A stretch of 64,000 bases of DNA, from the NCBI RefSeq assembly GCF_003664325.1, contig NZ_RCDA01000001.1:186001-250000 (forward strand), given 5' to 3'. This stretch comes from Alkalispirillum mobile (GTDB lineage: Bacteria > Pseudomonadota > Gammaproteobacteria > Nitrococcales > Halorhodospiraceae). The notes beneath the pieces were generated by a model, which saw only the letters and a list, made by a program, of their open reading frames with translations, was not told where the DNA came from and searched no databases. Every line of letters begins with the position of its first letter. Positions within the stretch are counted from its first letter, which is position 1. The position numbers and the translations under genes are program-made. Shown here piece after piece: positions 44,734-55,704 of the stretch.

Positions 44734-46224
44734 ATGCCGCTGAAACGATTGCTTTCCCGGGTCTACAGCCTGCGCCTGGCACTCATCTTCCAGGTGCTGG
44801 TGCCTCTAGCGCTCCTTACGGCGGCAGCAACCTGGATCGGGGTGAAGGCGCTGGAGTCCAGCCTGGAGGAGCGCCTGGAGGAGGACGTGCAATTGATCGC
44901 CCGGGCGATCCGGCTGCCCGTCAGCCACAGCCTGGAGGAGGGCGAGGACGAGGCGGTTCGCCAGGCGCTTGAGTCGGTGTTCACCATCGGGCGGGTCTAC
45001 GGTGCGTACGTCTATGACCGGGATGGTCAGCAGGTGGCGGCGGTGGGCGCCGTGAAACCGTCGCTGGCGGAGCGGGAGCGGCTGCAGGGACTGGCCGAAG
45101 AGGGCCGGGACACCGGTGAGTACGAGCTGATCAAGGGGCAGCAGGTCTACTCCTACTTTGTCCCGCTGCTGGATACCGGGGGGCGGATCAGCGGCCTGTT
45201 ACAGGTCACCCGCCGGGAGAGCGATTTTGCCGATTACGTGGGCGAGATTCAGCGACAGGTGGTGCTGGGAGCGCTACTGACCACGCTCATTGTCAGCGGA
45301 TTGGTATTGGTGGGCCACCGGGCGGCGATCGGGAGGCATGTATCGCGCTTGGCGGAGAGCATGAGCCAGGTCGGGCGCGGCGACCGCCAGCACCGCGCCC
45401 GTGAGGACGGCCCCCGCGAGCTGAGGCAGTTGTCCTGGACTTTCAACGAGATGCTGGACAGTGTGCAGACGGCGGAACAGGAGCTGCTGGAACGCACGAA
45501 TCGCGAGCAGGCCCTGGAGCGCGAGTTGGAGCACTCGAAACGGCTCGCCGCCCTCGGCCGGCTGTCTGCCGGCGTTGCGCACGAACTGGGCACGCCGCTG
45601 AGCGTCATTGACGGTCAGAGTCAACGCGGGCTGCGCGACCCGGACCTTTCGCCCCGGGCGGTGAAGGCTTTCCGTCGTATCCGGTGCGAAGTGGACCGGA
45701 TGAGCCAGATCGTCAAGCAGTTGCTCGACTTCGGTCGGCCCTCCAACGGCGAGCGGCGCCCCCTGCTACTGCGTGATCTGGTGCTTCGGGTTGTGCATGC
45801 GCAGCAGGAGGCGCCAGCGGCCCGCGATGTTCATTTCGAGGTCGCGGGATCCGGAGACCCTCATGTGAAGGTGTTTGGTCACCCGATCCGCCTGGAACAG
45901 GCCTTGGGTAACCTGCTGCAGAACGCCGTGCATGCCGTCCGCTCCGGCCACGTTCGGATCAGTTGGATAGAGACCGGGGAGAGTGTCGCGCTCCGGGTGG
46001 AGGATGACGGCCCCGGTGTGGACCCGGAGGCCCGCGCCCGGCTGTTCGAACCGTTTTACACCACCAAGCCGGTGGGCGAGGGCACCGGCCTGGGGCTGGC
46101 GGTGGTGCACGGCATTGCCCAGGAACACGGCGGTGAGGTGCGGGTGGAGGAGAGCGCAGAGCTCGGTGGCGCCTGCTTCGTCTTGCAGGTGCCGCTCGCA
46201 AATCCGGATAACACCAAGGAGTAA
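44734..46224 (+). CDS. Membrane sensor histidine kinase (partner of sigma-54 activator)
   Basis: Two-component sensor of 496 residues. Membrane spans at about 14-36 and 175-195 enclose a periplasmic sensor domain of about 135 residues. A HAMP linker (195-247) and coiled coil lead to the HisKA domain with phospho-His283 (GRLSAGVAHELGTPLSV). The ATPase domain has NLLQNAVHAV, DDGPGVD and GEGTGLGLAVVHG. The kinase core resembles the NtrB/ZraS class that pairs with sigma-54 activators, and such a gene follows after 4 bases. The signal is unknown; the sensor domain shows no conserved Cys or His cluster, so metal sensing is not evident. Confidence 0.9.
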   Translation: MPLKRLLSRVYSLRLALIFQVLVPLALLTAAATWIGVKALESSLEERLEEDVQLIARAIRLPVSHSLEEGEDEAVRQALESVFTIGRVYGAYVYDRDGQQVAAVGAVKPSLAERERLQGLAEEGRDTGEYELIKGQQVYSYFVPLLDTGGRISGLLQVTRRESDFADYVGEIQRQVVLGALLTTLIVSGLVLVGHRAAIGRHVSRLAESMSQVGRGDRQHRAREDGPRELRQLSWTFNEMLDSVQTAEQELLERTNREQALERELEHSKRLAALGRLSAGVAHELGTPLSVIDGQSQRGLRDPDLSPRAVKAFRRIRCEVDRMSQIVKQLLDFGRPSNGERRPLLLRDLVLRVVHAQQEAPAARDVHFEVAGSGDPHVKVFGHPIRLEQALGNLLQNAVHAVRSGHVRISWIETGESVALRVEDDGPGVDPEARARLFEPFYTTKPVGEGTGLGLAVVHGIAQEHGGEVRVEESAELGGACFVLQVPLANPDNTKE

Positions 46225-46228
46225 GCCG

Positions 46229-47644
46229 ATGAGCGCTTCATCGATTGCATCCCAGCGTATTCTCCTCGTTGAGGACGACGAGGGCTTGAGGGAGCTGCTG
46301 GCCGAGGAGTTCGAGGACAGCGAAGCCCAGGTCAAGGCCGTGGCGGATGCCGAACAGGCTGCACCGCTATTGGTGGAATGGGAGCCGGACCTGGTGGTCA
46401 GCGATCTGCGCCTGCCCGGCGCTGACGGCATGGAGCTGCTGGCAGAAGCGCGCGGCCTCCATGCCCCGCCGGCCTTCTTGATCATCACGGCCTTCGGCAG
46501 CATTGATCAGGCCGTGGATGCCCTGAAGGCGGGCGCCGACGAGTTCCTCACCAAGCCCCTGGACCTGGAGCACTTGATGCTCTGTGTCCACCGCCTGCTG
46601 GAGACGCGCCGCCTGCGGGGCGAGGTGCAGCGGTTCCGGCGCCTGATGGACGAGCCGGAGTTCCACGGCATGGTCGGCAATAGTCGCGCCATGCGGATTC
46701 TCTGCGACCATATCAAGCGCCTGGCCCGGGGCACGGGTCCGGTGCTGATCTTGGGGGAAAGCGGGTCGGGCAAGGAGCTGGTGGCCCGCGCCATCCACCA
46801 GGAGAGTGAGCGCTCCGGGGAGCCCTTCCAGGCGGTCAACTGTGCCGGCATCCCCTCTGAGCTGTTGGAGAGCGAGTTCTTCGGGCATGAAGCGGGGGCC
46901 TTTACGGGCGCGCAGCGGGCCCACAAGGGGCTGTTCCGCCAGGCGGACGGCGGCACGCTGTTCCTCGACGAGATCGGGGAGATGCCACTGGCCCTTCAGG
47001 CCAAACTGTTGCGGGTGCTTCAGGACGGGGTGATCCGCCCGGTGGGCGGGCAGAAGGATTACGCGGTGGACGTGCGCGTGGTCTGTGCCACCCACCGGGA
47101 TATCGAGGAACGCGTGGCCGAGGGCAGCTTCCGCGAGGACCTGTTCTACCGCCTGGAGACGTTCACGCTCAACGTGCCGCCGTTGCGTGAGCGTGACGGG
47201 GACGTGGAACTCCTGGCCATGCGGTTCCTGAACCGCTTTGCCGCCCGTCTGGACCGGAAGATAAAGGGATTCAGCACCGCCGCCATGAAGGCGCTGGTGA
47301 ACTACGACTACCCCGGCAATATCCGTGAGCTAGAGAACGCCATCGAGCGGGCGACCACGTTCTGCGAGGGTAATGAAATCCAGGTCGAAGATCTGCCTGC
47401 CCGCATGCGGGCGAGCGGCGGCGCGGGGCGGGGCACGGCTGCCGGGGGTCTCCCCAGTGCCGGGGGCGACCAGGTGCTGCAGCAGCTGGTCGCCGGCAGC
47501 CCGGTCCTTCCCACGATGCAAGAGCTGGAGCGCCGGTACATCGACTTCGTGCTGGAGCAGGTGGATGGCAATAAGCGCCGCGCAGCGGCCATTCTGGATA
47601 TCGGCAGACGCACCCTCTACCGCCGTCTGGAAACGGAGGATTAA
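46229..47644 (+). CDS. NtrC-family sigma-54-dependent response regulator
   Basis: Activator of 471 residues. Receiver domain 8-125 with phospho-acceptor Asp59 (LVVSDLRLPG) and Lys109 (TKP). AAA+ domain with Walker A GESGSGKE (176-183), the sigma-54 contact loop GAFTGA (223-228), Walker B LFLDEIGEM and the R-finger region FREDLFYRLE. A Gly-rich linker precedes the Fis-type helix-turn-helix at the C-terminus (NKRRAAAILDIGRRTLYRRLE). AAGGAG ribosome site before the ATG at 46229. It requires RpoN, and a near-consensus RpoN promoter lies just beyond its kinase gene, facing the DUF4168 gene. Confidence 0.95.
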   Translation: MSASSIASQRILLVEDDEGLRELLAEEFEDSEAQVKAVADAEQAAPLLVEWEPDLVVSDLRLPGADGMELLAEARGLHAPPAFLIITAFGSIDQAVDALKAGADEFLTKPLDLEHLMLCVHRLLETRRLRGEVQRFRRLMDEPEFHGMVGNSRAMRILCDHIKRLARGTGPVLILGESGSGKELVARAIHQESERSGEPFQAVNCAGIPSELLESEFFGHEAGAFTGAQRAHKGLFRQADGGTLFLDEIGEMPLALQAKLLRVLQDGVIRPVGGQKDYAVDVRVVCATHRDIEERVAEGSFREDLFYRLETFTLNVPPLRERDGDVELLAMRFLNRFAARLDRKIKGFSTAAMKALVNYDYPGNIRELENAIERATTFCEGNEIQVEDLPARMRASGGAGRGTAAGGLPSAGGDQVLQQLVAGSPVLPTMQELERRYIDFVLEQVDGNKRRAAAILDIGRRTLYRRLETED

Positions 47645-47718
47645 GCCGTTTGCAGCCGCCCCCGCCCGGTGTATGCTCAGGCCATCGGCGCATGGCACAT
47701 ACGGGTGGGTGACTCTAG

Positions 47719-49689
47719 ATGGCAGGATGGCGGCTTAAGGGACTGATGCGGGCCATGTTGCTCTCGGCCCTGGTGGTAAGCGTTAACGGAGCGGTGGTTG
47801 CCGCCCCGGATGACAAAAAAACGGAAAGGGAGCTTTTCAAGGCGAGTTGGGAACGGCTCGCCGCCAATCGCCCGGTGGACATGGGCCAGATCAGCGACCA
47901 GCTGGCTGATTATCCGCTTCTGCCTTACCTTCACTACCGTGACCTCCGTAACCGTCTGAGCGATGCCAGTGCCAGCGAGGTGCAAGGCTTTCTCGATGCG
48001 CACGACCTGCCGGTAAACCGGTTCCTCCGCAATGCCTGGCTGCGGCAGAAGGCGGCGGAGCGGGACTGGAAAGGCTTCATCGCGGCCTACGAACCGGAGC
48101 AGACCAACACTACGTTGGAATGCCATTACCTGGAGGCGCAGGCGCAGACCGCCGGGCTGGACACGCACTGGGTGCGGGATGCCCGGGCGCTCTGGACCGT
48201 GGGGCACTCCCAGCCGGATGCCTGCGACCCGGTGTTCGACCGGTTGTACGAACGTGGCATCCTGCGCGGCGACGACGCCTGGGCGCGCATCGAGAAGGCG
48301 ATGGATAACGACCAGGTGGGGCTGGCCGGGTTTGTAGCGCGCCGACTACTCAGCGACGAGGAGCGGGCGCTTTTCCGGTCCTGGGAGCGGCTGCACTCTG
48401 ACCCAACACGGCTGCTGGATGGGACCGGCGTGGATCTTTCCCATCCCCGGGGTGGCGATATTCTGGCCGCCGGCCTGCGGCGGCTGGGGGTGCGCGACCC
48501 GGATAAAGCCTGGCAGGCGCTTGATCGCCATGCGCGCGCCGGGCACCTGAAAGCGGAGCAGGTGCACGACCTGCGCCGACATGTGGCCCTCCGGGCGGCC
48601 TACAGTCACCGGGATACGGCCTGGGGCTACCTTGAGCAGCTGGAGCGCCCCGCGGTCAATAAAGAGGTGCGGTTGTGGCGTGCCCGCGTGGCGCTGGGTC
48701 GCCAGGATTGGCAGGGGCTGGAGGGCGCTATCGCCGACCTGCCCGCGGAGCTGCGGGAGCAGGACAAGTGGCGCTACTGGGCTGCGCGCGCCGATTTGGC
48801 GCAGGGTCAGCTACACGGAGCCAACGAGGCCTTCTCACGGTTGGCGGACACCCGCAGCTATTACGGCTTTCTGGCCGCCGACCACGCGCTGGACGGCTAT
48901 GCCATGCCCGCCGACGCGCGTCAGCCGGCCAGCAGCGAGCGGGAACGAGAGGCGCTCGCGGCCAGGACCGGGGTCGCCCGTGCGCACGAGTTCTTCCGGC
49001 TGGGCATGTGGCCCGAGGCGCGCCGGGAGTGGCAGGCACAGCTCTCGGGGGCCACGGCCGAGGAGCGCGAGGCGGCGGCAGAGCTGGCGCATGACTGGGG
49101 CTGGCATGACCGGGCCATCTTCACGGCGCACCATGCGGGGTTGCACCACGACGTGGCCCTGCGTTTCCCGACGCCGTTCCGGGACCAGGTCGAGCACCAC
49201 GCCCGCCAGGCCGGCCTGGACCCGGCGTTTGTTTTCGCCATCATCCGCAAGGAAAGCGCCTTCATGACCGATGCCCGCTCCCACGCCGGTGCCCTGGGCC
49301 TGATGCAGGTGATGCCGGGCACGGGTCGGGAGGTGGCCCGTCGCCAAGGCCGCCCGCTCGGCTCGACCTACAGCCTGCTCGACCCGGATACCAGTTTGCG
49401 CATCGGAACGGCCTACCTGGCCGAGATGATGGACCGCTACGAGGGCAACGCCGTGCTCGCCGCCGCGGCCTACAATGCAGGCCCACGCCACGTGGACCGC
49501 TGGCTGGAGGCCTCCGGGGATGCCCCCGCCGACGTCTGGGTAGAGCGGATCACCTTCCGCGAGACCCGCGGCTACGTAAAGGATGTGCTTGCCTGGACCA
49601 GTATCTTCTCCTGGCAGCTTGGGCGGGAGCCCGTGCGGGTGGCCACCCAGATGCGCGGCGGTACCCACTTCGCCAGCCTTGATCGCTGA
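47719..49689 (+). CDS. slt: Soluble lytic murein transglycosylase
   Basis: Periplasmic enzyme cleaving peptidoglycan between MurNAc and GlcNAc with anhydro-ring formation, 656 residues. Signal peptide about 1-28 (cleavage after VVAA). A long superhelical N-terminal region (30-480) leads to the lysozyme-like domain with catalytic Glu512 (IIRKESAFM), then SHAGALGLMQVMPGTG and AAAAYNAGPRHVDRWL, the Slt70 signatures. ATG at 47719; a second Met nine codons on is possible. A GC-rich hairpin follows. Confidence 0.94.
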   Translation: MAGWRLKGLMRAMLLSALVVSVNGAVVAAPDDKKTERELFKASWERLAANRPVDMGQISDQLADYPLLPYLHYRDLRNRLSDASASEVQGFLDAHDLPVNRFLRNAWLRQKAAERDWKGFIAAYEPEQTNTTLECHYLEAQAQTAGLDTHWVRDARALWTVGHSQPDACDPVFDRLYERGILRGDDAWARIEKAMDNDQVGLAGFVARRLLSDEERALFRSWERLHSDPTRLLDGTGVDLSHPRGGDILAAGLRRLGVRDPDKAWQALDRHARAGHLKAEQVHDLRRHVALRAAYSHRDTAWGYLEQLERPAVNKEVRLWRARVALGRQDWQGLEGAIADLPAELREQDKWRYWAARADLAQGQLHGANEAFSRLADTRSYYGFLAADHALDGYAMPADARQPASSEREREALAARTGVARAHEFFRLGMWPEARREWQAQLSGATAEEREAAAELAHDWGWHDRAIFTAHHAGLHHDVALRFPTPFRDQVEHHARQAGLDPAFVFAIIRKESAFMTDARSHAGALGLMQVMPGTGREVARRQGRPLGSTYSLLDPDTSLRIGTAYLAEMMDRYEGNAVLAAAAYNAGPRHVDRWLEASGDAPADVWVERITFRETRGYVKDVLAWTSIFSWQLGREPVRVATQMRGGTHFASLDR

Positions 49690-49692
49690 CGG

Positions 49693-49720
49693 CGTGCGCC
49701 CTTGGGCGCACGGGTTTCTC
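49693..49720 (+). terminator. Hairpin terminator after slt
   Basis: GTGCGCC/GGCGCAC stem (49694-49700 with 49705-49711, extendable by a C-G pair) with loop CTTG, then GGGTTTCTC. A strong stem with a short T tail, between the convergent slt and TRIC-channel genes. Confidence 0.5.
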
Positions 49721-49726
49721 CGGCGG

Positions 49727-50347
49727 CTATCGGCCTTCGTGAGTGAAGACCGGCAGTTGCAGGTGCCAGCGGATAGCGGCCAGCCGAAGGATCAACGCCG
49801 CGAACAATCCACCCCAGATCGCCACGGCGGTGGGTGCCGGGCTCAACCAGGCCCCGACGTATACCGCGGCGCCAAAGAGTGCGGCGGTGGCGTAGATCTC
49901 CTTCTGCAGCACCAGCGGAATCTCCCCGCAGAGCAGGTCGCGGATCATGCCCCCGAAACAGCCCGTCATGACCCCGGTGACCAGCGCAATCACCGGCGAA
50001 AACCCCAGGCTGAGCGCCTTGTCCGCGCCGATTACTGTGAATGTGGCCAGGCCCAACGCGTCCGCGCGCACCAGTAAGCCGTGTGGGATGCGGTCCAGCC
50101 GGGCCAGTACCACGGTCACCAGTGCCGCGGTGCTGGCCACGATGATATAGACCGGATCCACCACCCAGAACACCGGGGTGGCGCCCAGGGTGGCATCGCG
50201 CAGGGTACCTCCGCCCACCGCCGTCACCAGGCCCAGCACAATCACGCCAAAGAGGTCGAGGTTTTTGCGGCCGGCAGCCAGCGCGCCCGAAATAGCGAAT
50301 ACGGCGGTACCGAACAGGTCCAGCCAATAGATGTAAGGGACGTCCAT
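49727..50347 (-). CDS. TRIC-type (UPF0126) membrane cation channel
   Basis: Inner-membrane protein of 206 residues with seven predicted spans formed by two homologous three-span repeats. Each repeat holds the family motif: GLVTAVGGGTLRD and MTGCFGGMIRDLL. Bacterial TRIC homologues are monovalent cation channels; YadS/YicG belong here. Lies 37 bases downstream of dxs on the same strand, though a functional link is not obvious. Confidence 0.9.
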   Translation of the reverse strand: MDVPYIYWLDLFGTAVFAISGALAAGRKNLDLFGVIVLGLVTAVGGGTLRDATLGATPVFWVVDPVYIIVASTAALVTVVLARLDRIPHGLLVRADALGLATFTVIGADKALSLGFSPVIALVTGVMTGCFGGMIRDLLCGEIPLVLQKEIYATAALFGAAVYVGAWLSPAPTAVAIWGGLFAALILRLAAIRWHLQLPVFTHEGR

Positions 50348-50384
50348 CAGAGCGGGTCACATTGAAAGTGTGCGGATTGCGAGA

Positions 50385-52271
50385 TCAGTCCTGACCGCGG
50401 CCCAGTGCCTGGAACAGACGCTCAGCGTCCAGGCGTATGCCCTCTGCATCCAGTCCCACCTCGGTGAGCAGTTCGTCCGGGCTGCCATGGTCGACGAACC
50501 GGTCGGGGAGGCCGAGGTGCCGAATCGGTACCTGGAGACCGGCTTCCGCGAGGTATTCCGCCACGCCTGAACCGGCGCCGCCGGCCACAGCGTTCTCCTC
50601 GACTGTGATCAGCAGGTCGTGCTCCGCGGCTAGCGAACGGATCAACGCCTGGTCGAGCGGGCGCACGAAACGCATGTCGGCAACGGTGCAGTCCAGGTAC
50701 TGGGCGGCGTCCAGCGCCGGGGTAACCATGCTGCCAAAGGCCAGCAACGCGATGCGGTGCCCCTTGCGCCGGATTTCCCCCTTGCCGATGGGTAACGGCT
50801 CGAGATCCTGCTCGGGCAGCGGCGTGCCGGGACCGCTACCGCGCGGGTAGCGCACGGCGAACGGCCCCTCATGATGGTGGCCCGTGCTGAGCAGGCGCCA
50901 GCACTCCGCCTCGTCGGACGGCGCCGCGATGGTCATGTTGGGGATGCAGCGCAAGTAAGAAAGGTCGAAGCTGCCGTGGTGGGTGGGGCCGTCGGCACCC
51001 ACCAGCCCCGCACGGTCGATAGCGAATAGCACCGGCAGGTTCTGTATGGCCACGTCGTGGACCAGTTGGTCGTAACCCCGCTGCAGGAAGGTGGAGTAGA
51101 TGGCCAGCACCGGTTTCACCGACTCGCACGCGAGACCGGCCGCCAGGGTCACGGCGTGTTGCTCGGCGATCCCCACGTCGTGGTAACGCTCCGGGAACCG
51201 CTTGGCGTACTCCACCATGCCGGATCCCTCGCGCATTGCCGGCGTGATGGCAACCAGACGGGGGTCCTGCTCCGCCATGGCACAGAGCCATTTCCCAAAG
51301 AGCTTGTTGTACGGTATTGATCCACCGGAGGATTTAGTGAGCCCCTGCCCGGGGTCGAACTGACCGACACCGTGGTAAGCGATGGGGTCCTGTTCCGCCG
51401 GACGATAGCCTTTCCCCTTGCAGGTGACCACGTGCAGCAGCCGCGGCCCGGGTTGGTGGAGCAGGTTGCCAAGCACCTCCACCAGCGAGTCCACGTTGTG
51501 GCCATCGACGGGTCCGAAGTACTGAAAGCCCAACTCTTCGAACAGGGTGCCCGGCACGACCATACCCTTGAGGTGCTCCTCCGTGCGCCGGGCCAACTCA
51601 TGCACCGGGCCGGGGAGGTGGCGCAGCACCTCTTTGCTGCCGGATCGCAGTTGATTGTACCACCGGCCGGAGAGGATCTTGGTCAGGTGGTGGGAGAGGG
51701 CGCCCACGTTCTCCGAGATGGACATCTCGTTGTCGTTGAGTACCACCAGCAGGTCGGCACCGGCGTCACCGGCGTGGTTCAGCGCTTCGAAGGCCTCACC
51801 CGCAGTCATGCCGCCATCACCGATGATGGCAACCGCTTTGCGCTTCTCACCGGCCTGCCGGGCAGCCAGGGCCATCCCCAGTGCGGCGCTGATGGAGGTG
51901 CTGGAGTGGCCGACGCCGAAGGTGTCGTAAGGGCTTTCGGCCCGCTTCGGGAAGCCGGACAGGCCGCCGTACTTGCGGATGGTTCCCAGGCGGTCACGCC
52001 GTCCGGTCAGGATCTTGTGCGGGTAGCACTGGTGGCCCACATCCCAGACCAGCCGGTCCTCCGGGGTGTTGTAGACGTAGTGCAGGGCAACGGTGAGTTC
52101 CACGGCGCCCAGGCCCGCCGCCAGGTGGCCGCCGCTGCGGGCCACGCTATGCAGGAGGTAATGGCGCAACTCCTTGGCCAACGCCGGTAGACGGCGCGCG
52201 GGTAGGGCGCGCAGGGCCTCCGGGTCGGGTACCTGGGCCAGCAGCGGATAGTCGTCGATGGAAACGCTCAT
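50385..52271 (-). CDS. dxs: 1-deoxy-D-xylulose-5-phosphate synthase
   Basis: Thiamine diphosphate enzyme joining pyruvate and glyceraldehyde 3-phosphate for isoprenoid, thiamine and pyridoxal synthesis, 628 residues. [36 protein letters not shown] with the later NDNEMSIS (ThDP-Mg site), [17 protein letters not shown] and [15 protein letters not shown] are the standard blocks in order. The ATG overlaps the ycgN stop by four bases. Its product also feeds PdxJ (17.9 kb). Confidence 0.98.
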   Translation of the reverse strand: MSVSIDDYPLLAQVPDPEALRALPARRLPALAKELRHYLLHSVARSGGHLAAGLGAVELTVALHYVYNTPEDRLVWDVGHQCYPHKILTGRRDRLGTIRKYGGLSGFPKRAESPYDTFGVGHSSTSISAALGMALAARQAGEKRKAVAIIGDGGMTAGEAFEALNHAGDAGADLLVVLNDNEMSISENVGALSHHLTKILSGRWYNQLRSGSKEVLRHLPGPVHELARRTEEHLKGMVVPGTLFEELGFQYFGPVDGHNVDSLVEVLGNLLHQPGPRLLHVVTCKGKGYRPAEQDPIAYHGVGQFDPGQGLTKSSGGSIPYNKLFGKWLCAMAEQDPRLVAITPAMREGSGMVEYAKRFPERYHDVGIAEQHAVTLAAGLACESVKPVLAIYSTFLQRGYDQLVHDVAIQNLPVLFAIDRAGLVGADGPTHHGSFDLSYLRCIPNMTIAAPSDEAECWRLLSTGHHHEGPFAVRYPRGSGPGTPLPEQDLEPLPIGKGEIRRKGHRIALLAFGSMVTPALDAAQYLDCTVADMRFVRPLDQALIRSLAAEHDLLITVEENAVAGGAGSGVAEYLAEAGLQVPIRHLGLPDRFVDHGSPDELLTEVGLDAEGIRLDAERLFQALGRGQD

Positions 52272-52735
52272 TTTTCGTTTTTTCCCGGGTGTAATCGGGC
52301 GAATAACTGGTGAATCCGCTGGCTGGCGTCCGGATCCTCCTCGGACACCACCCGGCCGCGCACCGAGATGCCGGCGCTGTGCACGCTCTCCGGGTCACCG
52401 GAAACCAGCGGGTGCCAGTCCGCGAGTCCTCGGCCCTCCGCCAGACGACGGTAGGCGCAGCTCTTCGGTAGCCAGGTCCAGCTTCGTGCACCCTCGGCGG
52501 TGAGCTGGGTGCAGTCCGGCACGAATCGCCGCCGTTCCCGGTAACGGGTGCAGCGGCAGCTATGGGTGTCGAGGAGCTTGCAGGCCACTGGCGTGGCGAT
52601 GACCTCGCCGGTGTCCTCATCCTCAAAGCTATGGAGACAGCAGCGCCCACAGCCGTCGCACAGCGCTTCCCACTGAGCCTGCGTCATCTCTTCCAGGGAG
52701 TGGGTCTCCCAGAACGGGCGTGCGGATTCAGTCAT
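52268..52735 (-). CDS. ycgN: YcgN (UPF0260) cysteine-cluster protein
   Basis: Cytoplasmic protein of 155 residues of the YcgN/YkgJ cysteine-cluster family. [12 protein letters not shown] near residue 26, then [14 protein letters not shown] and DCTQL supply about eight conserved cysteines, probably a metal or Fe-S site. [26 protein letters not shown] is the family C-terminal motif. Function unknown. Its stop overlaps the dxs start, so it heads ycgN-dxs-TRIC. Confidence 0.9.
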   Translation of the reverse strand: MTESARPFWETHSLEEMTQAQWEALCDGCGRCCLHSFEDEDTGEVIATPVACKLLDTHSCRCTRYRERRRFVPDCTQLTAEGARSWTWLPKSCAYRRLAEGRGLADWHPLVSGDPESVHSAGISVRGRVVSEEDPDASQRIHQLFARLHPGKNEK

Positions 52736-52820
52736 AGCAGGCCATCATACAAAGGCGGGCCCCCTTCAGGCCAGCGCGGCGACGGTCGAAGGCCTTCCCT
52801 CCACCTCACGGGGCGTGAAC

Positions 52821-53360
52821 ATGAGCGTCGGGAATCTGAGGATTACCTACGAAGTGGATGCGAGCGATGTGATCGTTCGGGTGTCTGAACAATGGGATCG
52901 GTTTGCCCTGGACAATGCCGCGCCGGATGTCACCGCCGAGGCTGTCCTGAAACGTTCCATTTGGGACTTCGTTTGCGACGAATCCACCCGCCACCTCTAT
53001 GCACATTTCATGGCACGGGCCCGGCAGGGAGACCTGGTTCAAGTGCCCTTCCGATGCGATGGTCCTTCGCTCCGGCGCTTCCTGAATATGTCTCTCAAGG
53101 GCCTGGACGGCGGTGGGGTAGAATTCAGGACAGAATTGATTCGCACAGAGCCCCGGCCCGAACAGCCATTACTGAAGCGAATAACCAGCCACGACGACCG
53201 GCTGATTCGCATGTGCAGTTGGTGCAAGCGGATAATGTGTGATGAGGCGTGGGTGCCAGTGGAGCAGGCCGTGGTTCGACTCCACCTTTATGATCAAGAA
53301 AAACTGCCCGCCATCACCCATGGTATGTGTGACGACTGCTACAAACGGCTGAGCTGGTGA
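52821..53360 (+). CDS. PAS-like protein with C-terminal CxxC zinc-ribbon motif
   Basis: Cytoplasmic protein of 179 residues. The first 105 residues read like a PAS-type sensor fold (ITYEVDASDVIVRVSEQWDRFA, then SIWDFVCDESTRHLYAHFM and VPFRCDGPSLRRFLNMSL). The C-terminal part has CSWCKRIMC and, about 40 residues later, HGMCDDCYK, two Cys pairs that could hold zinc. No output domain (kinase, GGDEF, helix-turn-helix) follows. ATG at 52821 is preferred; GTG at 52815 is an alternative. It stands alone, divergent from ycgN. Role unknown; a signalling adaptor is a guess. Confidence 0.65.
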   Translation: MSVGNLRITYEVDASDVIVRVSEQWDRFALDNAAPDVTAEAVLKRSIWDFVCDESTRHLYAHFMARARQGDLVQVPFRCDGPSLRRFLNMSLKGLDGGGVEFRTELIRTEPRPEQPLLKRITSHDDRLIRMCSWCKRIMCDEAWVPVEQAVVRLHLYDQEKLPAITHGMCDDCYKRLSW

Positions 53361-53382
53361 ATGATTTGAGGCGGGCTTCGGG

Positions 53383-53970
53383 CTAGGGACCAGGGAAACG
53401 GTAACGGATACCCAAGCCGACGAAGTTGGAGCCGCCCCGCACGCCCGAGTGCAGCCCGAAGACCCCGGAACGGTGATGAACCCGCAGAAACCCGCGCCAG
53501 TGTTGCGCCCCGGGGGCCGCGACTTCCACCTCCGCCATCAGATAGGTGAGCAGGCGCGTGGAATCACGGTCTTCCCTGGAGGCGCGGGGCTCGAGCGGCG
53601 GGCGCTCGGTGGCATAGGAGAGCCCGTGGCCGCCGGCGATACGCGTGTCCACCCACCGGTCCCAGGGAAAGCGCTGCCAGCGTGCAAGCCACAGGGCGTT
53701 GAACTCGTAGTGGCTCTGTTCGCCCCAATGGCGCACCAACTGGCCCTCCACCTCCCAGGCGAATCCGAGCCAGTCTCCCAGAGGGTGGCCGTAGGTCACT
53801 GCGGCAAGATGGGCATCAGTGGTCAGTTCGGGCGGGGGCTCGCTGATGATGTCGACCAACCGTTCGGGGGAGTAACGGGCAACGTAGGCACTGACTTGCG
53901 GTGCCTCCGCCAGGGCTGTGGACGGGCTCAGGCACGCGGCCAGGACCAATATGGCCAGCCGGCGCGCCAT
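53383..53970 (-). CDS. PagL/acyloxyacyl hydrolase-like outer-membrane protein
   Basis: Small exported beta-barrel candidate of 195 residues. The start at 53970 gives a signal peptide (1-22, cleavage after TALA). The alternating-hydrophobic strands and terminal Phe-containing end (GLGIRYRFPGP) suit an outer-membrane barrel. FLRVHHRSGVFGL (His166, Ser168) followed by GGSNF resembles the His-x-Ser catalytic pair of lipid A 3-O-deacylase PagL. If so, it would trim lipid A. Divergent from prfC. Assignment rests on the C-terminal motif. Confidence 0.65.
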   Translation of the reverse strand: MARRLAILVLAACLSPSTALAEAPQVSAYVARYSPERLVDIISEPPPELTTDAHLAAVTYGHPLGDWLGFAWEVEGQLVRHWGEQSHYEFNALWLARWQRFPWDRWVDTRIAGGHGLSYATERPPLEPRASREDRDSTRLLTYLMAEVEVAAPGAQHWRGFLRVHHRSGVFGLHSGVRGGSNFVGLGIRYRFPGP

Positions 53971-54113
53971 TGGGGGGCAAGGGCGTTGCACGCTGTGTGA
54001 GTCCGCTGCAGTACGTTTCCCGTAATATAGAAGACGGGCCGCGGCGCTAGGTCTGCCATAGCCCGATCTGTATAATTGCGCGCCCAGCCTAACCACGCAG
54101 TCACTCTGATCGC

Positions 54114-55688
<1,575 letters not shown>

Positions 55689-55704
55689 AGGTACGACCCC
55701 GCCC

